DNA of 64,000 nucleotides from Microcella alkalica (GTDB taxonomy: Bacteria > Actinomycetota > Actinomycetes > Actinomycetales > Microbacteriaceae), in assembly GCF_014137945.1 (NCBI RefSeq), contig NZ_JACGWX010000003.1, forward strand, positions 186,001 through 250,000. Direction: 5' to 3'. Numbering within the stretch: the stretch's first letter is position 1; the number at the start of each line of letters is the position of its first letter. Made by a program: the position numbers and the translations under genes. Of this stretch, positions 26,236-35,008 are shown in pieces. The notes beneath the pieces were generated by a model that worked only from the letters and a program-made list of their open reading frames with translations, was not told the origin of the DNA and searched no databases.

Positions 26236-27582
26236 TCAGTCGACCGCCGGAACGCCGGGCGGCTCGCCCGGCGGGAGTGTGCCGATCGCCCCGGTCTCGG
26301 CGGGCGGCTTGTCGCCGTTGTCGATCGTCGCGGGGTCGGGCAGCGTCGTGAGGAAGCGGTAGAAGACGAGCGCGAGGAGGGTGAGGGCTCCCCCGCCGAC
26401 GATCCACGGCACGGGGAGGCCGAGCAGCGCGAGCCCGCCGCCGAGCAGCGACCCGAGCGGCATCGACCCCCAGAGCAGCGTGCGCCACGTGCCGTGCACG
26501 CGGCCGAGCAGCCGGCCGGGGATGATCGCCTGCCGGAACGACATCATCAGGATGTTCCAGATCGTCACGGCGCCCGAGCCGAGCGCGAACATCACGACGA
26601 CCCAGATCGGCTGCGGCCACAGCCCGATGAGCAGGGTCGTCACGCCGCACAGCAGGTTCATCGCGGCCATCACCCGGCCGAGGCCGAATCGCGCCTGCAG
26701 CCGCGAGGCGACCATCGAGCCGAGCAGCCCGCCGATCGCGCCCGCGAGGAGGAACGCGCCGAACGCGGCCTCCGGCACGGCGAGCGTGTCGAGGACGAAG
26801 AGCACGAGCGTGGCCGAGGCGGCCGAGAACAGGATGGCCGTGCCGATGGAGAAGAACCACAGGGTGCGGAGCATCCGGTTGCCGATGATGAACCGCCAGC
26901 CGTCGGCCAGCTGCCGGCGGAACGGGACGACCGCCTCGCCGGCCGGAGCGTGGAACTGCTTGCCCGACGCGACCGCCGGCAGGAACGCGGCGAGGAGGGC
27001 GGCGAGTCCGAACGCGGCGACGAGGCCGCCGACCGGGATGAGCACGGCGACGGCGAAGAGCACCGAGGTGAGGGGGGCTGCGGCGAAGTTCTGCACGACG
27101 AGCTCGGCGCCCTCGATGCGGGCGTTCGCGCGCGGCAGCTTCGCCTTCGGCACGATGCTCGGCACGACCGCGCGGATCGCCCCGTCGTAGAGCGTCTCGC
27201 ACGCGCCGTAGACGAAGATCACGAGGTAGAGCCACCAGATCGTGAGCGAGTCCGTCGCGACGAGCACGACGAGCCCGACCGCGAGCACGGTGCGCACGCC
27301 GGCCGCGAGTGCGAGCGCGCGTCGCCGGTCCATCCGATCGACGAGGATGCCCGCCGGCAGCGCGAAGAACAGCCACGGAAGCATCGCGACCGCCGCGATC
27401 CCGGCGATCAGCAGCGCATCGTCGGTGAGCCGCGCCGCCAGGAGCGGCGAGACGGTGCGGGCGATGCCATCGCCGAGGCTCGACGCGAGGTTCGCGGTGA
27501 AGACCGTGCCGAAGGTGCGGCCGAGGCCGGATCGCCCTCTGCCGCTCTCCCCGCCCGCGGCCCGCCCGGCCGCCGCGGTCAC
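26236..27582 (-). CDS. MFS transporter, EntS-like (MFS_3)
   Basis: A 448-residue major facilitator protein with about twelve helices. The loop after helix 2 reads LVDRMDRRRALALAAG, the conserved motif A form of the MFS_3 group that contains enterobactin exporter EntS and macrolide exporters. The C-terminal tail is a hydrophilic Pro/Gly-rich stretch. The adjacent siderophore-interacting protein makes siderophore export plausible, but no siderophore biosynthesis genes are in view. The GTG start overlaps the stop of the upstream aldo/keto reductase by four bases (GTGA), indicating coupled translation. Confidence 0.9.
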   Translation of the reverse strand: MTAAAGRAAGGESGRGRSGLGRTFGTVFTANLASSLGDGIARTVSPLLAARLTDDALLIAGIAAVAMLPWLFFALPAGILVDRMDRRRALALAAGVRTVLAVGLVVLVATDSLTIWWLYLVIFVYGACETLYDGAIRAVVPSIVPKAKLPRANARIEGAELVVQNFAAAPLTSVLFAVAVLIPVGGLVAAFGLAALLAAFLPAVASGKQFHAPAGEAVVPFRRQLADGWRFIIGNRMLRTLWFFSIGTAILFSAASATLVLFVLDTLAVPEAAFGAFLLAGAIGGLLGSMVASRLQARFGLGRVMAAMNLLCGVTTLLIGLWPQPIWVVVMFALGSGAVTIWNILMMSFRQAIIPGRLLGRVHGTWRTLLWGSMPLGSLLGGGLALLGLPVPWIVGGGALTLLALVFYRFLTTLPDPATIDNGDKPPAETGAIGTLPPGEPPGVPAVD

Positions 27583-28565
27583 CAGCGCTCGTGGATGGTC
27601 GCGCGGAAGTACTCGTCGTAGAGCGCGACGACGCTCTCGTGGAAGCTCGGCGGCAGGTCGGCGACCTCGCCGGCGGCGGCGTTCTCGCGGGCCTGCTCAG
27701 GGCTCCGCGCGCCGGGGATGACCGTCGAGACCCCGGGCAGCTGCGTGAGCCAGGCGAGCGCGGCGGTCGCGGGTGCGAGGTCGTGCTCGGCGGAGAGGAC
27801 GGAGAACCGCTGCGCGGCCTCGACACCGGCCGCGTAGTCGACGCCCGAGAAGGTCTCGCCGACGTCGAACGCCTCGCCCTGGCGGTTGTAGGTGCGGTGG
27901 TCGTCCGCGGCGAAGGTCGTGTCGCGCGTGTACCGGCCGCTCAGGAGACCCGAGGCGAGCGGGACGCGCGCGATGATGCCGACGCCGGCCGCCTGCGCGG
28001 CGGGCAGCACCTCGTCGAGCGGCTTGAGGCGGAACGCGTTGACGATGATCTGCACGCTCGCGACGTTCGGTCGCGCGATCGCGGCGAGGGCCTCGTCGAC
28101 GCGCTCGACGCTCACGCCGTAGTGGCGCATCCGGCCCTGCTCGACGAGGGCGTCGAGGTCGTCGAAGACGCGGTCGATGCCGTAGACGGCGGTCGGCGGG
28201 CAGTGCAGCTGGACGAGATCGAGGGTGTCGACGCCGAGGTTGTCGAGGCTGCGGCGCGTCCACGCGTCGAAGTTCGCGGCGGAGTAGTTCTCGGGCTCCT
28301 GCGGCAGGCGGCGGCCCATCTTGGTCGCGACGAACACGTCGAGCTCGGGGCGGTCGTGCAGGTAGCGGCCGATGAGCTGCTCGCTGCGGCCGTCGCCGTA
28401 CACGTCGGCGGTGTCGAAGATCGTGACGCCGGAGTCGACCGCGGCGTCGAGGACGGCCCGGGCATCCTCGTCGGAGACGTCGCCCCAGTCGGCACCGAGC
28501 TGCCAGGTTCCGAGGCCGATGGAGGAGACGGTCGCATCGGTGCGGCCAAGGATGGAAGTGCGCAT
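27579..28565 (-). CDS. Aldo/keto reductase (long, YajO/Tas-like)
   Basis: A 328-residue aldo/keto reductase of the longer YajO/Tas-like subgroup, unlike the two shorter ones in the window. Visible are SSIGLGTWQLG, the FDTADVYGDGRSE segment with catalytic Asp and Tyr, Lys in VATKMGRR, His in LVQLHCPP, and the C-terminal VIPGARSPEQARENAAAG that binds NADP phosphate. The substrate is unknown. It is the first gene of a likely operon with the EntS-like transporter and the siderophore-interacting protein, although the metabolic link is unclear. Confidence 0.92.
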   Translation of the reverse strand: MRTSILGRTDATVSSIGLGTWQLGADWGDVSDEDARAVLDAAVDSGVTIFDTADVYGDGRSEQLIGRYLHDRPELDVFVATKMGRRLPQEPENYSAANFDAWTRRSLDNLGVDTLDLVQLHCPPTAVYGIDRVFDDLDALVEQGRMRHYGVSVERVDEALAAIARPNVASVQIIVNAFRLKPLDEVLPAAQAAGVGIIARVPLASGLLSGRYTRDTTFAADDHRTYNRQGEAFDVGETFSGVDYAAGVEAAQRFSVLSAEHDLAPATAALAWLTQLPGVSTVIPGARSPEQARENAAAGEVADLPPSFHESVVALYDEYFRATIHERW

Positions 28566-28640
28566 GAGGCCAGCCTACGCAGAGCGGGGTCGGCGCGCGG
28601 ACGGCGTGCACGCGCGCATCGGCGCTGCCCGGAGACGCAG

Positions 28641-28668
28641 CGAGGGGGCCGATCTCTCGGCCCCCTCG
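28641..28668. terminator. 12-bp perfect hairpin in a 349-base gap between divergent genes
   Basis: CGAGGGGGCCGA and its complement flank a TCTC loop. The hairpin has terminator strength but sits between two divergent starts (28565 minus, 28915 plus), where no recognised gene ends. It may mark a lost gene or insulate the two promoters. The rest of the gap (28566-28914) contains no supported gene. Confidence 0.5.
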
Positions 28669-28901
28669 TCCCTCGCGTCCACCCCTGAGCGCGCAGGCTG
28701 TCAACGCGGTGGCGGATGCATCGGGCCGCCGTCCATCAGGCGAACCGGCGAGCATCCTCACCGCGCTGAGACGACCGTAGCCGCGGTCGCGGTGGCGGCC
28801 AGCCGTTCGGGGTCGACCCTCAGAGGTCTTTCGGGGCGCACCCAGGTCACGATCGCGCCGCACAGGCCCTCCGGCCCTGGTGCCCCGTCACGACGCGGGT
28901 C

Positions 28902-28907
28902 TACGGT
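28902..28907 (+). promoter_or_regulatory. Leaderless-type -10 box (TACGGT)
   Basis: TACGGT lies seven bases before the ATG at 28915, without a ribosome site. Confidence 0.5.
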
Positions 28908-28914
28908 CAGCCGC

Positions 28915-30120
28915 ATGAGCACCCAGGATGCTGCGCCGGTCGGGTTCGGAACGCCGTCATCGGACCTGTCGCACGGCATCCCTCGAGCGGGAGGACCGCT
29001 CGCGTCGCGCGCTCGTCGGCGGCGCGCGGGCGCCCTCTCGCTCGCCGTCCTCGGCGTCGTGGTCGCTCCCCTTCTCGCCGGGTGCGGCGCGATCGGCTCG
29101 CGGGACGAGTCGGGCGGAGTCGGCGGCGATCCGGGCGTCGTCGGCGAGGCCCCGCCGCTGGCCGATGGCGGAGGCTCCGACGGCGAGGATGCGGGTGGCG
29201 ACGCTCCCGCGGAGGACCGGGAGCTGGTCATCACCGGGTCGCTCTACGTGACGGTCGAGGATCCGCTCGATGCGGCGGACGAGGCGGCGCGCATCGTGGA
29301 GCGTGCGGGCGGCCGCGTCGACGGGCGGCGGGAGTCCGCGCCGCGCGACAGCGGGACGGGTGGCTCCGGCGACGGTTCGAACGGAGCGGAGTTCGCGCCC
29401 GAGTACTCGTACGACGGGTACGGCGGCTACTTCTCGTTCGGTGCGGGCGGTGGCGCGGTGCTCGAGCTGCGCATCCCGAGCGCGCGCCTGACGGAGACGC
29501 TCGACGAGCTGGCGGCTCTCGGCGAGCGCGAGGAGCTCGTGCTCTCGAGCGACGACGTCACGTTCGAGCGCCGCGACCTGACGGCGCGGATCTCGGCGCT
29601 CGAGTCGTCGGTCACCCGACTGCTCGCACTGCAGGACGCCGCGGCCGATCTGAACGACCTCATCGCGCTCGAGTCGGCGATCAGCGACCGGCAGGCGGAG
29701 CTGGAGAGCCTGCAGGCGCAGGAGCGCTACTACGAGGATCAGATATCGCTCTCGACGATCACGCTCACGCTCGGATCGGAGGACGTCGCTCCGGTCGACG
29801 AGCCCGACTCGTTCTGGACGGGGCTGACCACCGGGTGGGATGCCCTGCTCGCCTTCGTCGGGGGCGCCCTCGTCGTCGCGGGCGTGCTCCTGCCGTGGCT
29901 GATCGTGCTCGGGCTGCTCGCGCTCGTCGCGTGGGCGGTGCTCCGGGGCGCGCGGGCTCGGCGGGCGCGGTCGACGGCCGGGAGCGAGCCGACGGGCTGC
30001 GCTCAGCCGGGCAGCGCTCAGCCGGGCGGCGCACAGCCGGGCGGCGCGAGCGCGACCTCGCCTGCAGGCACGGCTCCCGGGGGCACCGCGTCGAGCACGG
30101 TCTCCGGTTCGGACGAGTAG
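28915..30120 (+). CDS. DUF4349-type lipoprotein
   Basis: A 401-residue exported lipoprotein. A twin-Arg/Lys-rich n-region precedes a hydrophobic stretch and lipobox LLAGC (Cys at about residue 57). The mature part has a Gly/Asp-rich linker and then a DUF4349 domain (ELVITGSLYVTVEDP to TITLTLGSE), including a heptad-rich coiled coil (SALESSVTRLLALQDAAADLNDLIALESAI and beyond). One transmembrane helix (about 305-335) is followed by a basic stop-transfer sequence and a Gln-Pro-Gly repeat tail, so the protein is probably anchored at both ends. Function is unknown. Its last 103 bases overlap the 3' end of the opposite-strand HNH gene. Confidence 0.85.
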   Translation: MSTQDAAPVGFGTPSSDLSHGIPRAGGPLASRARRRRAGALSLAVLGVVVAPLLAGCGAIGSRDESGGVGGDPGVVGEAPPLADGGGSDGEDAGGDAPAEDRELVITGSLYVTVEDPLDAADEAARIVERAGGRVDGRRESAPRDSGTGGSGDGSNGAEFAPEYSYDGYGGYFSFGAGGGAVLELRIPSARLTETLDELAALGEREELVLSSDDVTFERRDLTARISALESSVTRLLALQDAAADLNDLIALESAISDRQAELESLQAQERYYEDQISLSTITLTLGSEDVAPVDEPDSFWTGLTTGWDALLAFVGGALVVAGVLLPWLIVLGLLALVAWAVLRGARARRARSTAGSEPTGCAQPGSAQPGGAQPGGASATSPAGTAPGGTASSTVSGSDE

Positions 30121-31478
30121 GAGCGGCCCGACGGCGCACGCCACCGCAGCACTCCCCCGGGCTCCTGCGCGACGGTCCACCCGGTCTGGTGCTTCAGGCG
30201 GTGGTGATGTCGGCACAGGTGGGCGAGGTTGTCGTGGCTCGTCCCGCCGCCGTGCTGCCAGTCGCGCGTGTGATCGAGGTCGCAGCGGGCGGCGCTGCGG
30301 GCGCATCCCGGGAAGCGGCAGGTTCCGTCGCGCACCCGCAGCCAGGTCTGCAGGTCGGCCGGGACGCGGTACCGGTCGCGGCCGACGGAGAGGACGACGC
30401 CGGTCTCCGGGTGGGTCAGGATTCGCGTGAAGCTCGGGGCGGTCGCGGCGAGCCGGCGCGCGATGTCGTCGTCGATCGGGCCGTAGCCCTCGAGCGTCGC
30501 GGGTGCGCCGCCGCTCTGACCGAGCAGCGTCAGCACCGGGACCGTCACGTGCACCTCGGCCCGCATGCCGAGGCCGAGACCGCTCGCATCGACCTCGCCG
30601 GCGATGAGCAGATCGGCGAGCGCGTCGGCGCGGCGGTTGCCGAGGGTTCGGCGCGCGGAGTTGGCTCCGGTGCCGAGGCCGGCCTCGCGCGCGTCGTGTC
30701 CATCCTCGAGCGACTCGGCGATCCGGGTCAGCCGTCGGTAGGCGCCGTGGGCCTTCTCCGCCGGCAGCAGCGCGCTCAGCCACGCCATGCCGTCGGCGAC
30801 GGGGTCGACGAAGACATCGCGCGTCGCCATCGCCTCGGCCCTGCGCGCGGCGATGGATTCCGGGTGCATCCGCTCGCGCAGGACTCGTGCCCGTGACGTC
30901 AGCCGGGACGGGTTCTGCGCCTCGGCGCTCGGCAGGATCGCCCGCTCGAACTCGGCGCGCGACCCCTCGGGAAGGCTGTCCGCGGCGTCGGCGATGACCG
31001 CGGCGTGCGCGAACGCGACCCGGCCGTCCCGGAGCGCCTCCATCGTGACGGGCAGCGTCGTGATCAGCGTCGCCGCCCGGGCAAGAAGCGAGTCCGCCGT
31101 GCGGGAGGTGATGCGCAGTGCGCACGCGAGCTCCGCCGACGCGCTGCGCCGAGCGCTGATGCGAGGGTCCCACTGGGTGGCCGACGACGCAGACGATCCC
31201 GTCTGCTCCCGTTCAGCGCGCCCGCGCTCGATCCGCTCCTGCTCGACGCGGAGCTCGTGCGCGAGCTCGATCCGGCGCGCGGCGATGCGGGACGCCCGCA
31301 CCTCGCACTCGACGAGCGCCCCGAGCAGGGCATCCGTTCGCGACGACGCGAGGCCGGCGCTGATCCCCGCTGTGAGCTCGTCGAGTTCTGCAGCGGCGAT
31401 GAGCTCGTCGAACACGCGACGCAAGTCAGAGTCGTGAGGACTCTGCCCCGGTGCGGGCGTCTCGATCGGGCTCGTCAT
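30018..31478 (-). CDS. DUF222 / HNH endonuclease (13E12 repeat family)
   Basis: A 486-residue protein with an N-terminal DUF222 helical domain (about 20-330) and a C-terminal HNH nuclease motif: CRFPGC, DLDHTRDWQHGG, NLAHLCRHHHRLKH (about 395-445). The His-Asn-His metal site and two Cys-containing turns are intact. These 13E12-type genes are multicopy in many actinobacteria; the biological role is unresolved. The 34 codons after SGRSYS lie antisense to the lipoprotein gene. ATG at 31478 is used; a GTG three codons earlier is possible. Confidence 0.9.
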   Translation of the reverse strand: MTSPIETPAPGQSPHDSDLRRVFDELIAAAELDELTAGISAGLASSRTDALLGALVECEVRASRIAARRIELAHELRVEQERIERGRAEREQTGSSASSATQWDPRISARRSASAELACALRITSRTADSLLARAATLITTLPVTMEALRDGRVAFAHAAVIADAADSLPEGSRAEFERAILPSAEAQNPSRLTSRARVLRERMHPESIAARRAEAMATRDVFVDPVADGMAWLSALLPAEKAHGAYRRLTRIAESLEDGHDAREAGLGTGANSARRTLGNRRADALADLLIAGEVDASGLGLGMRAEVHVTVPVLTLLGQSGGAPATLEGYGPIDDDIARRLAATAPSFTRILTHPETGVVLSVGRDRYRVPADLQTWLRVRDGTCRFPGCARSAARCDLDHTRDWQHGGGTSHDNLAHLCRHHHRLKHQTGWTVAQEPGGVLRWRAPSGRSYSSEPETVLDAVPPGAVPAGEVALAPPGCAPPG

Positions 31479-31601
31479 GCACTCCACTCAACACCCCACC
31501 ACCGACATTCCGGCCATCCGCGACCGGCACCGCGGGCTACGTGTGGGAAGTGGCCTGACCTGGGGAAATGGGGAGGAGCGGCGATCCGGCGACCGGCACG
31601 A

Positions 31602-31657
31602 GACGCGCGGCTCGCAACGCGCAGCTCGCGACGCGCAGCTCGCGACGCGCAGCTCGC
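31602..31657. repeat. Four tandem 14-bp units
   Basis: GACGCGCAGCTCGC occurs four times head to tail, at 31602-31615 (one change), 31616-31629 (one change), 31630-31643 and 31644-31657. It lies in the 221-base gap between mtlD (ends at 31700) and the start of the HNH gene (31478). No gene is seen in the gap. The repeat may come from replication slippage or bind a protein. Confidence 0.85.
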
Positions 31658-31699
31658 CGCGCTCCAGGCGGCGAGCGCGCCCGACCCCGCCGACAGGGC

Positions 31700-32863
31700 C
31701 TACGCCCCGACCCCCTCCGCCCGCGCCCCGTCGACCGCCGCCTCGAGCGCCGCGAACAGCGGATGCCCCGGCTCGACCCCCGTGATCGACTCCACGAGGT
31801 CGGCCGACGAACTCCCCGACCCGAGCAGCTTCTGCAGCTCGGCGCTCTCGGGGTCGTTCGCGACCTGGAATCGCAACGCTGCCGCGATCACCGCGAGCAG
31901 CCCGACCGGCTCGATCCCCTGCTCGGCGAGCGCCGCCGCGGGCTGGATGAGCCGCTCGTTCCGCGAGAGCTTCCGCAGCGGCTGCCGCCCGACGCGCTCG
32001 ACGCCGTCACGAAGGGCCGGGTTCGCGAAGCGCACGAGCGCCGTCTCGCGGTACGCATCCTGCACGGCGAGGGGAAATCCATGCCGGGAGACGAGCAGTC
32101 TCGATGTCTCGCGCAGCGCCGCCTCGACGCCGGCGCGCACCGCCGGCATGGTGAGGGCTTCGTCGATCATCGCGGCGCCGGCGAGCCGCCCCAGGTACGC
32201 GGTCGCCGCATGCCCGGTGTTGACGGTGAAGAGCTTCCGCTCGATGTAGGGGGCGAGGTCGTCGACGAGGTGGGCGCCCGGAATGGCGGGCGGCGAGCCG
32301 GCGAACGGGCCCGCCTCGATCGCCCACTCGCAGAACGGCTCGACGCGGACATCCAGCTCACGGCCCGCCTCGGGCTCCTGGATCGGGACGATGCGATCGA
32401 CGGCCGTGTTCGCGAAGACGGCGCGATCGAGCACGGCCGGGTCGTCGGCGAGCAGCTCGGCGAGGTGACCGCGCAGCAGATCGGTCGCGCCGAGCGCGTT
32501 CTCGCACGCCATGATCGGCAGCGGCGCGCGGTCGGCGGGGCGGGCGCGCAGCCCGGCGGCGACGACGGGCGCGATGAAGCGCAGGATGCTCGGACCGACC
32601 GCCGTCGTCACGACGTCGGCCCCGGCGACGGCCGCCGCCGCGCCCTCCGGGTCGGCCGACGAGTCGATCCCGGTGAAGCCGGTGACGGTGCGGATGCGCT
32701 CGTCGCCCCCGATCTCGATCACCCGATATGAATCGGCGGCCGCGATCGCGGCGATGAGCGGCCCGTTGACGTCGAGGAAGACGAGCTCATGGCCGGCGTC
32801 ATGGAGGAGGAGGCCGATGAATCCGCGGCCGATGTTGCCCGCGCCGAAGTGGACGGCGGTCAT
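31700..32863 (-). CDS. mtlD: Mannitol-1-phosphate 5-dehydrogenase
   Basis: A 387-residue NAD-dependent dehydrogenase that oxidises mannitol 1-phosphate from the PTS to fructose 6-phosphate. The Rossmann motif HFGAGNIGRGFIG is at residues 5-17. The polyol-dehydrogenase catalytic region is seen as RKLFTVNTGHAATAYLG (Lys, Asn and His) in mid-protein, with the NTAVDRIVP segment before it. Length matches the MtlD family. It is the last gene of the mannitol operon; its start is 7 bases beyond the mtlF stop. Downstream lies the 14-bp tandem repeat, not an obvious terminator. Confidence 0.96.
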   Translation of the reverse strand: MTAVHFGAGNIGRGFIGLLLHDAGHELVFLDVNGPLIAAIAAADSYRVIEIGGDERIRTVTGFTGIDSSADPEGAAAAVAGADVVTTAVGPSILRFIAPVVAAGLRARPADRAPLPIMACENALGATDLLRGHLAELLADDPAVLDRAVFANTAVDRIVPIQEPEAGRELDVRVEPFCEWAIEAGPFAGSPPAIPGAHLVDDLAPYIERKLFTVNTGHAATAYLGRLAGAAMIDEALTMPAVRAGVEAALRETSRLLVSRHGFPLAVQDAYRETALVRFANPALRDGVERVGRQPLRKLSRNERLIQPAAALAEQGIEPVGLLAVIAAALRFQVANDPESAELQKLLGSGSSSADLVESITGVEPGHPLFAALEAAVDGARAEGVGA

Positions 32864-32870
32864 GATGCGG

Positions 32871-33320
32871 TCACTCCGCGACGGCGTCGTTGACGTCGCC
32901 GAGCATCGCGAGCACGGTCTCGGCGTCGGGCGCGATGAGCAGCTGCTCGACGGCCTCCTCGTCGCTGAAGACGAGGGCGAGGGCCGACAGCACGCTCATG
33001 TGCTCGCCGTTCTTGCCTGCGATCGCGACGACGACGCGCACGGGGTTGCCGTCCCAGTCGATGGGCTCGGCGTAGCGGACGATCGTCATCGCTGACGCCT
33101 TGATCGCGTCCTTCGCGTCGTTCGTGCCGTGCGGGATGGCGAGGTGGTTGCCCATGAAGGTGGAGGTGAGCTCCTCGCGCGCGAGCATCGCGGCGTGGTA
33201 CTCGCTCGTGACGGCGCCCGCGGCCTCGAGGAGGCGGGCGCCCTCGGCGATGGCCTCGTCGCGCGTGCGCGCGGTGCCGTCGAGGACGATGCGGTCGGTG
33301 GTGAGCACGGTGGCGGTCAA
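32871..33320 (-). CDS. mtlF: PTS mannitol EIIA component
   Basis: A 149-residue EIIA of the mannitol/fructose PTS family that takes phosphate from HPr and hands it to the EIIB cysteine of MtlA. The active histidine is His64 in GNHLAIPHGTND. The start is a TTG at 33320, supported by AGGAAGGA about ten bases upstream; a GTG four codons in is an alternative. It is separated from mtlA by a strong hairpin, which may lower its expression relative to mtlA, and is followed closely by mtlD. Confidence 0.93.
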   Translation of the reverse strand: MTATVLTTDRIVLDGTARTRDEAIAEGARLLEAAGAVTSEYHAAMLAREELTSTFMGNHLAIPHGTNDAKDAIKASAMTIVRYAEPIDWDGNPVRVVVAIAGKNGEHMSVLSALALVFSDEEAVEQLLIAPDAETVLAMLGDVNDAVAE

Positions 33321-33409
33321 GGGGTCGCCGTCCTTCCTGGAAGTCGGCGCGGGCGGGTCGCGGCGCCGAGGATTAGTGAGCCGAGGAGCGATGAGCCGAA
33401 TGCGGGGAG

Positions 33410-33441
33410 CCGGGGGCGGTCGCGCGAACGACCGCCCCCGG
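33410..33441 (-). terminator. 13-bp perfect hairpin between mtlA and mtlF
   Basis: CCGGGGGCGGTCG pairs perfectly with CGACCGCCCCCGG around a six-base CGCGAA loop, starting 12 bases after the mtlA stop. It could act as a partial terminator or an mRNA-stabilising end inside the operon. No U-tract is present. Confidence 0.7.
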
Positions 33442-33453
33442 TTGCGGCAGAGA

Positions 33454-34920
33454 CTAGCCCTGCGGCGACTGCTGCGACTTCAGCATCCCGACGACGACGT
33501 CGTACTGCGGGCTGGACATGAAGTTCTCGACCGACTGGTGCTGCGCGTGCGGCGCCTGCTGGGTCGCGCGAGCGGTGAGGTCCTGGTGGGTGATGACCAG
33601 GTCGGCCTCGTCGGTGAGGTTCGTGATCGCCTGGTTGGTGACCGTGACCCCCTCGATGCCGGCGTCCTTGAGCTTCTTGCGCAGGACGGTCGCGCCCATC
33701 GCGCTCGAGCCCATCCCGGCATCGCACGCGAAGACGATGTTCTGGATGCGCGTGGCCGTCGCCGTGCCGGTCTCCTGACCCAGGAGGCTCGCGACCTTCG
33801 ACTCGCCGCCCTTGTTGGAGGCGTTCTGCGAGACCGCGTTGCTGAATCCGTCGGCACCGGCGTCGAGCGCCGCCATGTCCTTCTTGCGGCTCGCGCGGAG
33901 GATGACGCCGGCGATGAGGAACGACACGGTCGCCGAGAGCACGACCGAGAGGATCACTCCGAGGTAGCTGTCGCTCGCGGTCTGCAGGAGCACCGCGAAG
34001 ATCGAGCCGGGCGAGGCCGGAGCACGAAGACCCGAGTCGAACAGCAGGTTGGTCGCGATGCCGGTCATGCCGCCGCCGATCATGGCGACGATGAGGATGG
34101 GCTTCATGAGCACGTACGGGAAGTAGATCTCGTGGATGCCACCGAGGAAGTGGATGATGATCGCGCCGGGAGCGGTGGCGCGCGCGATGCCGACGCCGAA
34201 CACGGCGAAGGCGAGCAGCAATCCGAGTCCGGGGCCGGGGTTGGCCTCGAGGAGGAAGAGGATCGACTTGCCCTGCTCGGCGGCCTGCTCGATGCCGAGC
34301 GGGGTCAGCACGCCCTGATTGATGGCGTTGTTGAGGAACAGCACCTTGCCCGGCTCGATGACGAGGCTCGCGAGAGGCAGCAGGCCCGTCTCGGTGAGGA
34401 ACTTCGCGCCCGCGCCGAGGGCGTTGCTCAGGACCGTGAAGACGGGCGAGAGGGCGAAGAAGGCGAGGATGGCGAGACCGAAGCCGAGGATGCCGGCGGA
34501 GAAGTTGTCAACGAGCATCTCGAAGCCGGCCCGAATCTTGCCGGCCCACAGCGCGTCGATTTTCTTCATGAGGTAGGCGGCGAGGGGGCCGACGATCATC
34601 GCGCCGAGGAACATCGGCACGCTCGTGCCGACGATGACGCCCATCGTCGCGATCGAGGCCACGACGCCGCCGCGCGTGCCGTAGACCATGCGGCCGCCGG
34701 TGTTCGCGATGAGCAGCGGCAGCAAGTAGACGATCATCGGGCCGACGAGCTGCTCGAGGTCGGCGTTCGGCGTCCAGCCGGTCGGGATGAAGAACGCCGT
34801 GATGAAGCCCCACGCGATGAAGGCCGCGATGTTGGGCATGATCATGCCGCTCAGGAAGGTGCCGAAGCGCTGCACGCGGACGCGTGCGGAGCTGGCGGGC
34901 GGTGCTGACGTCGTCGTCAT
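33454..34920 (-). CDS. mtlA: PTS mannitol EIICB permease
   Basis: A 488-residue membrane protein that imports and phosphorylates mannitol. The EIIC domain (about 15-340) has eight or more hydrophobic segments and the family signature GGIHEIYFPY, plus FLNNAINQGVLTPLG. A linker leads to the EIIB domain (about 388-488) with the phosphorylated Cys399 in VFACDAGMGSSAMG. EIIA is not fused and is encoded separately by mtlF. The ATG is preceded by AAGGAG. Transcribed after ptsI with an 88-base gap that shows no clear hairpin. Confidence 0.96.
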   Translation of the reverse strand: MTTTSAPPASSARVRVQRFGTFLSGMIMPNIAAFIAWGFITAFFIPTGWTPNADLEQLVGPMIVYLLPLLIANTGGRMVYGTRGGVVASIATMGVIVGTSVPMFLGAMIVGPLAAYLMKKIDALWAGKIRAGFEMLVDNFSAGILGFGLAILAFFALSPVFTVLSNALGAGAKFLTETGLLPLASLVIEPGKVLFLNNAINQGVLTPLGIEQAAEQGKSILFLLEANPGPGLGLLLAFAVFGVGIARATAPGAIIIHFLGGIHEIYFPYVLMKPILIVAMIGGGMTGIATNLLFDSGLRAPASPGSIFAVLLQTASDSYLGVILSVVLSATVSFLIAGVILRASRKKDMAALDAGADGFSNAVSQNASNKGGESKVASLLGQETGTATATRIQNIVFACDAGMGSSAMGATVLRKKLKDAGIEGVTVTNQAITNLTDEADLVITHQDLTARATQQAPHAQHQSVENFMSSPQYDVVVGMLKSQQSPQG

Positions 34921-35008
34921 GGGTGTCGCTCCTTGTTTTCTGGGGTTCGGGGTGTGCGGGTGCGGGGTGGTGCGGGCGGCAGCGGTGCGGTGGATGCCGT
35001 GGTGCGGG

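Noticed and set aside
23065-28565. Siderophore biosynthesis cluster
   Set aside because: A siderophore-interacting protein and an EntS-like exporter are present, but no NRPS or NIS synthetase is in the window.
30018-31478. Mobile element or homing endonuclease
   Set aside because: The DUF222/HNH protein lacks flanking repeats, intron sequence or transposase; the 13E12 family is common as stand-alone chromosomal genes.
31602-31657. CRISPR array
   Set aside because: The units are contiguous with no spacers, only 14 bp long, and no cas gene is present.
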